A stretch of DNA of 64,000 nucleotides from Orychophragmus violaceus (GCA_030180135.1 CM058234.1:3968001-4032000); one strand, 5' to 3'. Shown: positions 11,717 to 22,330, numbered from the stretch's first letter. A program made the numbers and translations. The notes: generated by a model from the letters alone, not told the origin.

Positions 11717-12354
11717 TGTTGGATCGTTTAGTGTCTCCTGATTCAATTCTCAGATTGATTCATCCTACTAAACATGCAGATCTAGGTTCTCTTGAATAGA
11801 AACATAATAGATCTCACCTTTTACCTTGTTTATGCAGCGGAATGGGAGGTAAGGTCAGAGATCAGCAGAACCACCAAGAGATGGATCCTCCAAAGGCTCA
11901 CACACGCACGCACAGAAAATGGCTGCTAGACCGAGCTGAGGGAGGCCGCAGAGAGAGAGAGAAATCGCGGCTGGGTTAGGGTTAGGGAAGAGAGAATTAG
12001 ACTTGGTTTTATTTATAAAACCCTTCTCTAATTCTTTTGGGCTTTTGGGCCCAAATTCCCAGTCTAATTAAATTCCTCAGATTTAATCAGACCCATTAAT
12101 TTCTCTCTAAGTTCGGTAAATGCCTAGCACTTTTACCGTACTTCTGCTATGCCGTTTCCTCATAGTTTCCTGTTAGCTTAGGCGTGTGACCCATATGGGA
12201 TCATATAATAAAGGCAATAAGTCCAAGACTTATAGATCATGAGCGGACTCTAGCAAGCCATCATGACCCCCAGTATTATATGACTTATGTCTGATCATTG
12301 ACATACTCTTACTTTCTAGAGACAGTACAGAGATTACTGGACATAATTCCAACA
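11717..12354 (-). repeat. Right LTR of the nested copia element (its 5' LTR)
   Basis: 638 bp, TGTTGGATCG to TTCCAACA, the same length as the left LTR with about four base differences. On the minus strand it would hold the promoter. It is followed by TATTC and the resumption of LINE ORF1. Confidence 0.95.
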
Positions 12355-13776
12355 TATTCAACGCTGGGAACCAACCACAGCGAGAACCTTTCCCTCCCAG
12401 ATCCCTTTCTGGATAAATGTACAAGGAATACCCCTCCACTTGTGGTCTGAAATGACACTGCTGAGCATCGCCAGGAACATAGGACAATTTGAGTCACTGG
12501 AAATTACCTTGAAGGCTGCCAGAGTGCGAGTCATAGTGGATGGATTGAAACCTTTAATCACTTCCACAGTAGTAGAGTTTGCTGGAGGGGAAGAAGTGGT
12601 AGCAACCCTGGTTTATGAAAAACTTGAAAATCACTGTGAGATTTGCTTCCTACTCAGTCATGAGACAAAAGAATGCCCTTCAACTCAAGCACCTGATAGA
12701 AAGAACCAGACTACTCCAAGGGAGGATAGCAGTAAGATAATGGAAGGGATGCGACCCCCTGCACCATCAAGATATCCAGCTTTCTCAGATTCTTACCAAT
12801 CAAACCGGTCTAGGGCTGACCTGCATCGCAATAGAAGCTCGGGCTACCCCCACAGAGAACCTGCAAGCAGGTCTACATCAACTCAGAGATTTGAAGCAAG
12901 CTTAAACCCCACAAGAGAAAGATCAAGTGGAACATCTCTACCAAGGAGAGAACAATATGAGTTACCTCGCTCAAACTCTCGCCAGTCTGGTCGATCCTTA
13001 GATCTGAAAGACTCCAGGTATCCAACTAGACAGATGTGGGTAGAGAGAAGCAGACCAGTCTCTCCCAGAAGGCCACAAAACTCGGAACAAAAATCTACAT
13101 CTGGTTCTTCCAGACAGCATATCTCCCCGGGAATAAGCACTCACATTGACCCAGTAAATGAAATTCCTCCTCAAGCCCTGAATGAAGCTCTGGGTGAACT
13201 GCGCGAAGTCATGATACAATACTCCTCATGTGCTGATCCATCAGAGAGCGCAGCGAGAAGAGAACGAATCCGGGCAGCTGAAGAGCAGGGACAATTTATT
13301 GAAGCTGCAACCCAAATGGTCAGAGCTACTATGCCATCAGAAACTATCTACCCGGAATCATCCAAAGCTCCAGGTTCTTCAGTACGGATACCAGCCACTC
13401 AAAGGCTAGGACCTGCACCAGCTATTATCAGTGAGATAGGAGAAGGCCAACTGGGAACAAGCATTAAGAAAAGGCTAGGAAGACCTCCGGGTAAAATGAA
13501 TGACACATCCAAAGCAAAAGCTGGGGCCTTGACCATTCCAACTGCTCGAAAGAGGAAGGTGTTAGGAGTGGCACCTTCTCCTCGGAAAAGATTATTCAAA
13601 TCAAACACCAGACGAACGGAAAGAGCCCCACCTAGCAAAAAAGGAGCGAAACAATCTGTTGGTGCTTCTTCATCAGCCCCTGGACAGACAGACTCCGGAA
13701 ACATACCACACTCACTCCCACCAAAAGCTCAGAAGAGGATGGATTTTCACAATCCGTTTCCTCCTCTTCCTTAAAG

Positions 13777-16700
13777 CTGCTGTGCTGGAATTGTCAGGGG
13801 TTGGGGAACCCCCTGACAATTCGACATCTCCGAGAAATGAGACAGAGGTTTAAACCAGACATAGTATTTCTCTCGGAAACAAAAAACCCCAATGACGTGG
13901 TCTTGAAGAAGCTAGAAGATTTGGGTTTCAACCATCAATTGCTTGTACCACCTCATAGTCCTGCAGCAGGAGGGCTGGCTCTCCTATGGAATCAAGATAT
14001 TAAATTAGAAGTTTTATCTTCTTGTAGTAATTTCATTGAAGCAAAGATTACCTATGAAGGAAAATTTTTCTACTCTACATTCTTATATGCGGACACAGAT
14101 AGATTTAAAAGAAAGCAGATGTGGGAGGGACTCACAGTTTCTGCATTGGACAGAGGCAGACCATGGTTCTTATCTGGTGACTTTAATGATATTATCGATA
14201 ACTCAGAGAAGGAAGGAGGAACAACTCGGCCTGAAGGGTCCTTTGGAGACTTCAGAGTATTTTTATCTGAGAATGATCTATTTGATCTACAACATACTGG
14301 AGATAGCTTCTCCTGGAGAGGTACCAGGAACCAACAACTAATAAAGTGCAGGCTGGATAGAGCAATCTCAAACAGTCTATGGGCAGAGGAATACCCAGCA
14401 GCTCACTGTGAGTACTTAAGGCTGGAGGGTTCTGACCACAGACCTATCTTGACATGCCTGGATACAAGCAAGAGGCAAAGGAAAAAGCTTTTCAGATATG
14501 ATCGAAGGTTGAGAAATAATGAGGAAGTAAAAGCCCTAATGGAAAAAACGTGGAAGGAAGGAGGTAACCTGTTGGTGAAACAAAGAATTGATAATGTCCG
14601 AAAGGCTCTGATTATCTGGCATAAGGAGAAGCACACCAACAGTAAAGCCCAAATCGAAAAACTGCAAATGGCTCTAGAGGAGGCGCTAACCTGCAACCCT
14701 CCAAGACCGGATCATATCCATCTAATCTCACAAGAGCTTAGTAAAGCCTACAAGGCTGAAGAGGAATATTGGAAACAGAGAAGCAGACAACTCTGGCTTC
14801 AGCTGGGGGACCACAATACTGGCTATTTTCATGCTGCTACAAAGGGGAGGAAGACCCTGAACAAATTCTCAGTCTTGCATAATGAAGATGGAGTACCTGT
14901 TTATACAGAAGACCAGTTTACACAAGTTATATCCAAGTATTTCAGGAACCTATTTAAAGCTCAGGAAGATCAGGAACTACAGATGGAGAGAACAGTTGAG
15001 AAAGCGCTTAAACCACTCATAACTCCAGAGATTAACGAGGCGCTTACCAGGGATCCATCTGCGGCTGAAATCAAAGATGCTATGTTCTCAATCCATCCGG
15101 ACAAAGCCCCCGGTCCGGATGGTTTCTCAGCATCCTTCTTCCAGACCAATTGGGATTTCCTAGGCCAAGACATGATCACAGAAGTACAAGAATTTTTCAG
15201 ATCAGGTGAAATGCCGAAAGCAATCAATGCAACATTCGTAAGGCTAATCCCCAAGATCACCAGTCCCCAGAAGGTTAGCGATTACAGGCCAATAGCGCTA
15301 TGCAATGTATACTACAAGCTAATCTCAAAAATTCTATCACATCGACTTCAGCCAGTGTTAGGATCAATTATCTCAGAGAACCAGTCAGCCTTTGTTCCTA
15401 AAAGGGCAATCTCAGATAACGTTCTTATAACTCATGAAGTTCTGCATTATCTAAAGAACTCTAAGGCAAAAAAGCATTGCTCTATGGCAGTTAAGACTGA
15501 CATGAGCAAAGCTTATGACAGATTGGAATGGAAATTCATAAGAGCTGTATTCAAGAGGCTTGGCTTCCACGACAAATGGATACAATGGGTCATGCAATGC
15601 ATAGAAACGGTTACTTACTCGTTTATTGTTAATGGAACGGCCAGAGGTTCAGTAAAACCTTCTAGGGGTATCCGGCAAGGTGACCCACTGTCTCCATATA
15701 TCTTCATCCTCTGTAGCGAGGTATTGTCAGGACTGTGCTCTAGAGCACAAGAGGAAGGCAACTTAAAGGGACTCAGAGTCGCAAGAACTAGCCCACGGGT
15801 CAATCATCTGCTGTTTGCAGATGACACGATTTTCTTCTGCAAAACAGATGAAAAGAGTTGTTTTGAGCTTATGGAAATCCTGAAAATGTATGAAGTAGCA
15901 TCAGGCCAACAGATTAATACCGCAAAGTCAGCTGTAACATTCTCCAGGAAAACACCGGCAGTGATTAAAGAAAGGGTGAAGCAATGCCTGAAAATATCAA
16001 AAGAAGGTGGGGTTGGCAAGTATTTAGGACTTCCTGAGCATTTCGGAAGAAGGAAAAAAGATCTGTTTACCTCTATAGTAGACAGAATAAGGCAGAAAGC
16101 AATCAGTTGGTCTTCAAGATTCCTCTCAAGTGCAGGTAAACTGATCATGCTAAAAAGTGTGTTGGCAGCTATGCCCTCCTATGTTATGTCTTGTTTCCTA
16201 CTCCCAAAATCCCTTCATAAAAGAATCCAATCTGCTTTAACGAGATTTTGGTGGGATAAGAACTCAGAGAAGAAAGGTATATGCTGGGTAGCTTGGAGCA
16301 GGATAACTAAACCGAAAAGTATTGGGGGACTGGGTATAAAGGACATTCATCTTTTTAATGTAGCTCTGTTGGCTAAGATAGGATGGAGGATCTTGCAGGA
16401 ACCTACCTGCTTAATGGCAAAGGTGCTGCTGGGGAAATACTGCTCAGACTCGGACTTCCTCTCCTGCGACACTGGTTCTAACTGCTCACACGGTTGGAGG
16501 AGTATCCTAGCAGGAAGAGAACTCCTAAGAAAACAACTGGGTTGGCTAGTAGGTAATGGTAGGACTATCTCAGTTTGGTCTGATGCTTGGCTTTCTACCA
16601 CCCAGTTGTGCCAACCTATGGGACCAGCCACAGAGAGTACACAACACCTCAAAGTGTCAGATCTTTTAACCCGTAACAATGAATGGGACACGGAGTTAAT

Positions 16701-17793
16701 TGAAGCTGTTCTACCGTTTTACAAGTCTCAGATTCTTACCTTAAAACCAAGCAAGAAGAATGCACCAGATAAACTAGCTTGGCTAGGCCATCCCTCAGGG
16801 CTTTACACGACAAAGACAGGCTACTCGATAGCGGCAGTTGAGAGCAGTGCTGACATACAAGAACCTGCAACCCAAACAAACTGGATTAACCAAGTGTGGA
16901 AGTTACCAACAGCACCGAAAGTAAAAACTTTTATCTGGAAATGCTTCCAAGGTGCCTTACCGGTGGGTAGAAATCTTCTTCAAAGAGGGATCATTAGCGA
17001 TGATAAATGCTGTAGATGCTCAGACTCAGAATCAATTCTCCATCTTCTCTTCCACTGCCACTTTGCGAAGGAAGTGTGGGCCTTGATTCCCTGCACCTCA
17101 ATTCCAGATGTTTCCTTAATAAACTCACTGGATGCAGGAATCACAACTATCAGACAATTAAGAAGCCTACCTCCGATTGGAGTCGATAGCGATACACTGT
17201 TCCCCTGGATCTTATGGGAGATCTGGACAGCCAGAAACAAGTTATGCTTTGAAAATCGATCTTTTACAGCAGCGGATTCGATGAGTAAAGCGATCCAGGC
17301 GGCCCGAGAATGGCAGGAGGCACAAGAGGAGAAGGTACTGATCCCGAAACCATCAACCAGAACTCCGATTGCATCACAAGCTGTGGAGTGTGTTGTATGC
17401 AATTCGGATGCAGCGTGGAACTCTGTAACACAATTGGCAGGATCTGGATGGTGCTTTAAGCCCATAAATTCACAAGTTCTCGAGTTCGCTGCTCATCACC
17501 GATCAGTCAGCTCTGCGCTAGTCGCCGAAGCTCTGGCAATGCGATCAGCAATCACCAAGGCCATTGACCTTGGATTTAGAAGACTTGAGGTCCTTTCGGA
17601 CTCCCTTCAGCTCGTCAGATCGATCAATTCATTGATTCCGATCTCTGAAATTCACGGAATTCTCTCCGACATCTATCTCTTTCGTAATGCGTTTGATTTT
17701 ATCAGCTTAAAGTTTATCCCTAGAAGTGCAAATGGGCAAGCAGATTGTTTAGCTAAACAGGCCTTGGGCCAGGTTGTTGTAAACCCAGTTTAA
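13777..17793 (+). CDS. LINE ORF2: endonuclease, reverse transcriptase, RNase H
   Basis: This is an intact frame of more than 1,330 codons. The N-terminal exonuclease-endonuclease-phosphatase domain shows CWNCQGLGN, FLSETKN, SGDFND and GSDHRP. The reverse transcriptase follows with KTDMSKAYDRLEW, GIRQGDPLSP and the catalytic FADD. Next comes a zinc-binding zf-RVT region (VWKLPTAPKVKTFIWK, CCRCSDSESILHLLFHC). A C-terminal RNase H of the plant RVT_3 type ends the protein (CNSDAAW, ALVAEALAMRSA, LEVLSDSLQLV, RSANGQADCLAK). It nicks DNA and copies LINE RNA at the nick. The frame overlaps the end of ORF1 by a few bases in another register and has no ATG before the CWNCQG motif, so the start is uncertain; re-initiation or a non-AUG start is likely. 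No stop or frameshift is seen. Confidence 0.93.
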   Translation: MLCWNCQGLGNPLTIRHLREMRQRFKPDIVFLSETKNPNDVVLKKLEDLGFNHQLLVPPHSPAAGGLALLWNQDIKLEVLSSCSNFIEAKITYEGKFFYSTFLYADTDRFKRKQMWEGLTVSALDRGRPWFLSGDFNDIIDNSEKEGGTTRPEGSFGDFRVFLSENDLFDLQHTGDSFSWRGTRNQQLIKCRLDRAISNSLWAEEYPAAHCEYLRLEGSDHRPILTCLDTSKRQRKKLFRYDRRLRNNEEVKALMEKTWKEGGNLLVKQRIDNVRKALIIWHKEKHTNSKAQIEKLQMALEEALTCNPPRPDHIHLISQELSKAYKAEEEYWKQRSRQLWLQLGDHNTGYFHAATKGRKTLNKFSVLHNEDGVPVYTEDQFTQVISKYFRNLFKAQEDQELQMERTVEKALKPLITPEINEALTRDPSAAEIKDAMFSIHPDKAPGPDGFSASFFQTNWDFLGQDMITEVQEFFRSGEMPKAINATFVRLIPKITSPQKVSDYRPIALCNVYYKLISKILSHRLQPVLGSIISENQSAFVPKRAISDNVLITHEVLHYLKNSKAKKHCSMAVKTDMSKAYDRLEWKFIRAVFKRLGFHDKWIQWVMQCIETVTYSFIVNGTARGSVKPSRGIRQGDPLSPYIFILCSEVLSGLCSRAQEEGNLKGLRVARTSPRVNHLLFADDTIFFCKTDEKSCFELMEILKMYEVASGQQINTAKSAVTFSRKTPAVIKERVKQCLKISKEGGVGKYLGLPEHFGRRKKDLFTSIVDRIRQKAISWSSRFLSSAGKLIMLKSVLAAMPSYVMSCFLLPKSLHKRIQSALTRFWWDKNSEKKGICWVAWSRITKPKSIGGLGIKDIHLFNVALLAKIGWRILQEPTCLMAKVLLGKYCSDSDFLSCDTGSNCSHGWRSILAGRELLRKQLGWLVGNGRTISVWSDAWLSTTQLCQPMGPATESTQHLKVSDLLTRNNEWDTELIEAVLPFYKSQILTLKPSKKNAPDKLAWLGHPSGLYTTKTGYSIAAVESSADIQEPATQTNWINQVWKLPTAPKVKTFIWKCFQGALPVGRNLLQRGIISDDKCCRCSDSESILHLLFHCHFAKEVWALIPCTSIPDVSLINSLDAGITTIRQLRSLPPIGVDSDTLFPWILWEIWTARNKLCFENRSFTAADSMSKAIQAAREWQEAQEEKVLIPKPSTRTPIASQAVECVVCNSDAAWNSVTQLAGSGWCFKPINSQVLEFAAHHRSVSSALVAEALAMRSAITKAIDLGFRRLEVLSDSLQLVRSINSLIPISEIHGILSDIYLFRNAFDFISLKFIPRSANGQADCLAKQALGQVVVNPV

Positions 17794-19030
17794 GTTAAAA
17801 TGAAATGGATGTTTTTGCACAAAAAAAAAAGTCAACAGTATTAGTTGTGTACTTGTATTCAATAAGTAGATATAAGTTGCTGAAGCTGGTGCAGTTTTGA
17901 TAGTAAAGAAATGTCGGTTTACCAATTTATGTCGGTTTGGCATAGTTTAGAAACATTATTGTAATATACTGGTAAAGAAATGGATTAAAACATAAAAAAT
18001 TGTATATAGACAAATCAGAATATGAGAACTAACTTTAAAATTTTCTCTAAAATATAGGAAGTATAGAGAAAATTGTTAGGTCCCAACCCATATTTTTAAG
18101 AGAATATGGGTTTTATATCATAGTGCAAAAGAGTTTTAAGAGTTAATCGACCTAACCAACCTTTTTAATTATTCCACACCCCCAGGTACATTTGTCTACA
18201 TTTTTTTTTTAATAATTAGGCGGTTCAACGAATACTATAAACTTCAAACCAGATTGCAACGTTTATTTTAGCTGGTTTTTGGGTCAATAGACTACTTAAA
18301 AACTAACTAATCTCAGGATCAGGAAAAACCATATGTAAATATTTCTGTTTTTCACGTAATTATGATTTAGTTTTTATAGAGGTTTGAATATGGAGGAAGC
18401 ACTACTAACACATTCCTAAGTTTCGCTACCACTCAACCACACCTGTTTGGACTACCTTTGGCTACCTTATATATATTGTCTATTGGCAATTGCAACATTA
18501 AGGTTGGGAATCACCGATGATGTTTTTGTTTTTCAATCTAGATTCAAACCCTGTTTTTTTTTTGTTTTTTTTTTTGCCAAGCTAGATTCAAACCCTGTTT
18601 AATCCCAGTTTACTGAAAATGAAGAAAACAAAGTTGCTACTTAATCCATCTAAAATTACCAAGGTGAAATTAAGAATAGTAAAGATCATTTAATCATTCA
18701 TCCGACAAAAGACGAGTTTTCAACGGTTTGATCTCTATAGTTGGTTTACATTGCTTCTCGTATATTATTATTTGGCTAAAAAGGAAAGATTTATGGGATT
18801 AATTAAAAATCATTGGAGCTTTTTGGTGTGAGAAGTGATTAATATGCCAACCTGAGAAAGGTCTACATGTTAGTTTCTATGGGTGACATGAATAAATTTG
18901 TTTAAGTCTTTAACTTAATCACAAATCAATTTTATCATAATTGAATTATTATTTTAAGGTTTAGATTATAATTCTTATATTTCTCGACAACCCCGACCTC
19001 TTGTTCAAATATATCATATACCATATGTTC

Positions 19031-19175
19031 TGTCCATTGTCTCTATTGTTGGCACATTTTCTTATCTGTTTTTTTTTAATTAAAATAAAGTCCTTATAAA
19101 TAAATGTCCATTGTCTCTATTGTTGGCACATTTTCTTATTTTTTTAATATTCAAAACCAAGTCCTTATAAATATA
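19031..19175. repeat. Two-copy tandem duplication, 74-bp unit
   Basis: TGTCCATTGTCTCTATTGTT at 19,031 recurs at 19,105, and each copy ends in AGTCCTTATAAAT. Confidence 0.85.
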
Positions 19176-19281
19176 CATATACATATTTATTTATTTATTA
19201 TAATTTCAATTTTTTTTTCATTTTTAGTGGTGACTGCTTGGGTGGATCTCGGCTTTGGTCGCAGCGACGGTTCGGAAATCT

Positions 19282-19530
19282 TAGCCGTGGTGACAACTCC
19301 TTCTTAGGAGTTGTTTGCCACTAGGATTTTCAGCTTAGCTAACCAATTTTTTTTTTGGCTCGACTGCCATTTTCTCATTCACTATTTCCAGTTATTTTCT
19401 CATTCACTATAGCCGTGGTGACAACTCCTTTTAGGGGTTGTTTGCCACTAGAATTTTCAGCTTAGCTAACCAGTTTTTTTTTTGGTTCGACTGCCATTTT
19501 CTCATTCACTATTTCCAGTTATTTTAAATT
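19282..19530. repeat. Two-copy tandem duplication, 128-bp unit
   Basis: TAGCCGTGGTGACAACTCC at 19,282 recurs at 19,410. Both copies continue through GTTTGCCACTAG, a T run and CATTTTCTCATTCAC with few differences. In the first copy AACTCC and GGAGTT can form a small hairpin. Confidence 0.88.
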
Positions 19531-20435
19531 TATTTTGGAGGTTTTTCGTTTTAAATTTAGTTTAATTTGCAGTGTTTTTATTGTATAAAAAACAAAATCT
19601 TATTTATGAAAGTCTTTTAATATATATATATATACACATATATATAACACGCATATGTGTGTGATTTTCAAATGCATGTGTTTTTGGCACACTCTTCCTC
19701 TGAAATTCAAAATGCCTTATTGTATATGCATAAAGTGACAAAGACTCGAATCAGATTTACGCGAGCATGGTATATTGGTATGTGGAGTTACATTAACAAA
19801 TCAGTTTAGTTGGCAAAAAAAATGATAGATCAACAAGAAAATATAAAAACCCAATTAGGTATGATTATTTTGATATATAAGATATATGTCGGCTCTCATA
19901 TCATGCAAACAAATAAATCATATATAAACACTAGTGTTTAACGCATGTGTATAAACATGATCGTCTAGCATGGTTGGTTCTTAATAGTTAATGGATCCCT
20001 ATAAAATTTAAGGTATCGATCGTATCTAGATCTATATAAGTATATAACCAATATATTATATGTATCTAGATCTATATAACCAATATATATTATATGTAAG
20101 AATGTGGGTGGATTAGAGCAGGTCCACAATTCGAGTACGTATGTATATACAATACTATATTCTTCAAATGGATTCCTTATTGGTACTGGAGACTTTATTT
20201 TATTCCTTTTCAACATCACTGTATAGCCTCTTGGATAATTGAAGTATGAGTCCTTAAAGATATTGGGCTCTCCAACCACTATAGTTAAATACACTTGATG
20301 GAGCATGGATAAAATGTTAAATGCAATTTGCTAGGAAGTTTATACACTCATTATTCTAAGCATTAAAAAATGTTTGTTGTTATGTATATGGTGATCATGC
20401 ATAAAATCAAATTGTGAGAGAAACTAAAATAAATA

Positions 20436-20440
<5 letters not shown>

Positions 20441-20475
<35 letters not shown>
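20441..20475. repeat. (TA)n microsatellite
   Basis: Pure TA run of about 35 bases. Confidence 0.97.
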
Positions 20476-20479
<4 letters not shown>

Positions 20480-21330
20480 GTCTTTATTTTAATATATTAT
20501 GAAATATTTAAATAAAATAACGAATGAGTATGGTTTTTTGTATACTTGTGAAATTTTTGAGGATTTTGGAAGAAACCTACTAACTTTATGTATTTTTGTT
20601 TGGTTTAACTGTAAAAATATTGTCATGACATAATATTTCCATTTGAAAACCTATGAAACTAGTCATTCAAATATAAAGGAATTGGTTTGTGATATGAATT
20701 TCCGTAGTATAATTTACCATTAGAAAGAAAAAAACATTTCTAATCAGGGTTGATATGAGACTAAAACCGGTAAAACGCAAGTTTAGACGGCAAAAATATA
20801 TTATGTATTTAGAATCATCATATAACAAAAATATTTATTATGATCTAATGGTTTACATAATATGTATTCATATTTACGTTGAAAAAAATCATTGCTAACT
20901 AACTCCATTTTCCTTCTTTTGTCGTGTTAAGGTTAACTTAATTAGAGATTACGATCTTGACCAGCATCAAATGTACATCACTCACACTATATATTTGACT
21001 AATATTTCCTCAAATGTTGAAAGGGTTGGTTAGAAGGTATAATTGTGTGGAGCCAAAAAAACTAAGAAGGTCGATTATGTAATCAATCTGTCTTTTATTA
21101 TTGCTTAAGGTTTAACCAAATTGGTTTAGTAAAGATGTACACGTCCATTCTACTAGGCAATATCTTTTTGGTATATATATTATAAATCATGCCTGCTTTT
21201 CTCTTAATTTAAACAATAATGAATCTCTCATTTTTTATGCATAGAAAAATCCAAAGGATTGTCATTTTCTTTAACAAGAAAAACAAATTGTACTAATGCA
21301 AAAGGAATGAATAAAAATAAATATGAGAAG

Positions 21331-21350
21331 TGTCGGCCATTAAGCAGACA
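21331..21350 (+). promoter_or_regulatory. Bipartite auxin-response element (inverted repeat, spacing 8)
   Basis: TGTCGG at 21,331-21,336 faces CAGACA at 21,345-21,350 across exactly eight bases. TGTCGG is the high-affinity site for auxin response factors, and inverted TGTCNN pairs with spacing 7-8 are the preferred sites for ARF dimers. The pair lies about 60 bp upstream of the TATA box and 197 bp upstream of the LBD29 start codon. LBD29 is a known direct target of ARF7 and ARF19. Function here is inferred. Confidence 0.6.
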
Positions 21351-21411
21351 ATGTAATTAAACAAATGGAATATTATATGTAACCCACCTTCATCTTCACC
21401 TTTGCCTTGTT

Positions 21412-21418
21412 TATAAAA
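21412..21418 (+). promoter_or_regulatory. TATA box of the LBD29-like gene
   Basis: TATAAAA, 128 bp before the ATG, followed by a pyrimidine-rich stretch (TCTCTCTCC) suited to a transcription start. Confidence 0.65.
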
Positions 21419-21546
21419 TCTCTCTCCTTAAAGCTATACTCAAGGTTAAATCAAAAACCTAATTCCAATAGCAACAAACACACAATTAAACCCAAAATTA
21501 ATTTCAACCTTTAATATCAAGACCTCATCATCAACACAATCAAATC

Positions 21547-22330
21547 ATGAGCTCTAGCTCTAGCTCTGGCTCTGGTTCCCCTTGTGGAGCTTGTAAGTTC
21601 CTTAGGAGGAAATGTGCAAACGGATGTGTGTTTGCTCCATACTTTTGTCATGAACAAGGAGCTTCACACTTTGCGGCCATTCACAAGGTCTTTGGAGCTA
21701 GCAATGCTTCTAAATTGCTCTCGAATCTTCCCACTAGCGATCGCTGTGAAGCTGCCATTACAATCTCTTATGAAGCTCAAGCTAGGCTTCAAGATCCCAT
21801 CTATGGCTGCGTCTCTCATATTTTTGCTCTCCAACAACAGGTATTTCCTTTCAAAACCCTAATCTTGATATTCCCTATCTACATAAACATATATAATCAA
21901 TATATAAGAATATATTTAGAAGGCCGATTTTTTTTAATTGTTTATTTTTGTTGCGTTATAGGTTGTGAATCTACAAGCACAACTAGTGATTCTAAAGCAG
22001 GAAGCTGCACAAAGCATGATGTTTTCTGATTCACCATCATCAGAAAACCCTAATAGTTATTATGGAGACACTACTAAGACTCCTTCTTATCATCATGGTC
22101 AACATCAAGAACATCAAAATATTTATCATCATCATGATCAGGCCCATTTGGTTTACCAAATCGGAAGTTCTGGTATGGTTCATCACGGGGATGCGACGGC
22201 CGATAGCCACCCCGCCGGCTTTGGAGAATTCTCCATCTACCCTGACTTGGAACAACACTTAAACACTTTCAATCAAGATTATCTCAAAGAGCTTCAATCA
22301 GCAAATTTGGGCTACATCTCCTTCTCATAA
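21547..22330 (+). CDS. LBD29: LOB-domain transcription factor, LBD29-like
   Basis: Two exons, 21,547-21,840 and 21,962-22,330 (GT-AG intron), give 220 residues. The LOB domain occupies about residues 10-110. It has the C-x2-C-x6-C-x3-C zinc-binding block (CGACKFLRRKCANGC), the GAS block (FAAIHKVFGASNASKLL), the DPIYG proline motif, and a coiled-coil leucine repeat across the splice junction (LQQQVVNLQAQLVILKQ). The C-terminal half is His-rich, then acidic, and ends LKELQSANLGYISFS, the tail I recall for Arabidopsis LBD29 (At3g58190). Class I LBD proteins are nuclear. LBD29 acts downstream of ARF7/ARF19 in lateral-root initiation and callus formation. LBD16 is the closest alternative, but its C-terminus differs. 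Confidence 0.9.

Larger units (their letters stand above)
5016..12354 (-). mobile_element. Ty1/copia LTR retrotransposon, young but with decayed pol
   Basis: Two 638-bp LTRs bounded by TGTTGG and CCAACA enclose 6,063 bp. The insertion made a TATTC duplication (5,011-5,015 and 12,355-12,359). The methionyl-initiator-tRNA primer site is at the right and the polypurine tract at the left, so the element is on the minus strand. By eye the LTRs differ at about four positions (roughly 0.6%), which means a recent insertion. Inside are a long 5' leader (9,911-11,716), an intact gag, and a pol region in which protease, integrase, reverse transcriptase and RNase H are all recognisable but full of stops. 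It is therefore non-autonomous and probably copied with enzymes from a related element. Confidence 0.95.
4682..13774 (+). pseudogene. LINE ORF1 (RNA-binding protein), split by a copia insertion
   Basis: The frame begins at ATG 4,682 and runs to 5,015, where the copia element enters at TATTC. It resumes at 12,360 in the same frame and ends at TAA 13,774. The two parts (334 + 1,415 bp) would make 582 residues. The first part and the start of the second carry the DUF4283 region common to plant LINE ORF1 proteins; a C-x2-C-x4-H-x4-C knuckle follows (HCEICFLLSHETKEC). The rest is a long basic, Ser/Arg/Pro-rich tail with nuclear-localisation-like clusters (RKRK, PRKR). The protein would bind LINE RNA in the ribonucleoprotein particle. 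As it stands, translation runs into the LTR and stops at 5,098. Confidence 0.9.
4223..17829 (+). mobile_element. L1-type LINE, near full length, interrupted by a nested copia element
   Basis: The 14-bp sequence AGTCAACAGTATTA stands at 4,209-4,222 and again at 17,830-17,843, directly after a run of ten A. This is the target duplication and poly(A) tail expected of target-primed reverse transcription. Between them lie a 5' leader of about 460 bp, an ORF1 with a DUF4283-type nucleic-acid-binding region and a CCHC knuckle, and an ORF2 with endonuclease, reverse transcriptase and RNase H. Without the copia element and its 5-bp duplication the LINE is about 6.26 kb, a normal size for plant L1 elements. 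Both reading frames are otherwise free of stops, so the LINE was probably competent or nearly so when the copia element landed in it. Confidence 0.93.
17844..21330. other. AT-rich intergenic DNA upstream of the LBD gene
   Basis: No coding region is visible. It holds two local tandem duplications (19,031-19,175 and 19,282-19,530), a duplicated TATCTAGATCTATATAA stretch near 20,024-20,085, and a TA microsatellite. The frames of 60-113 codons here lack motifs and consist of AT-rich codons. Confidence 0.55.
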
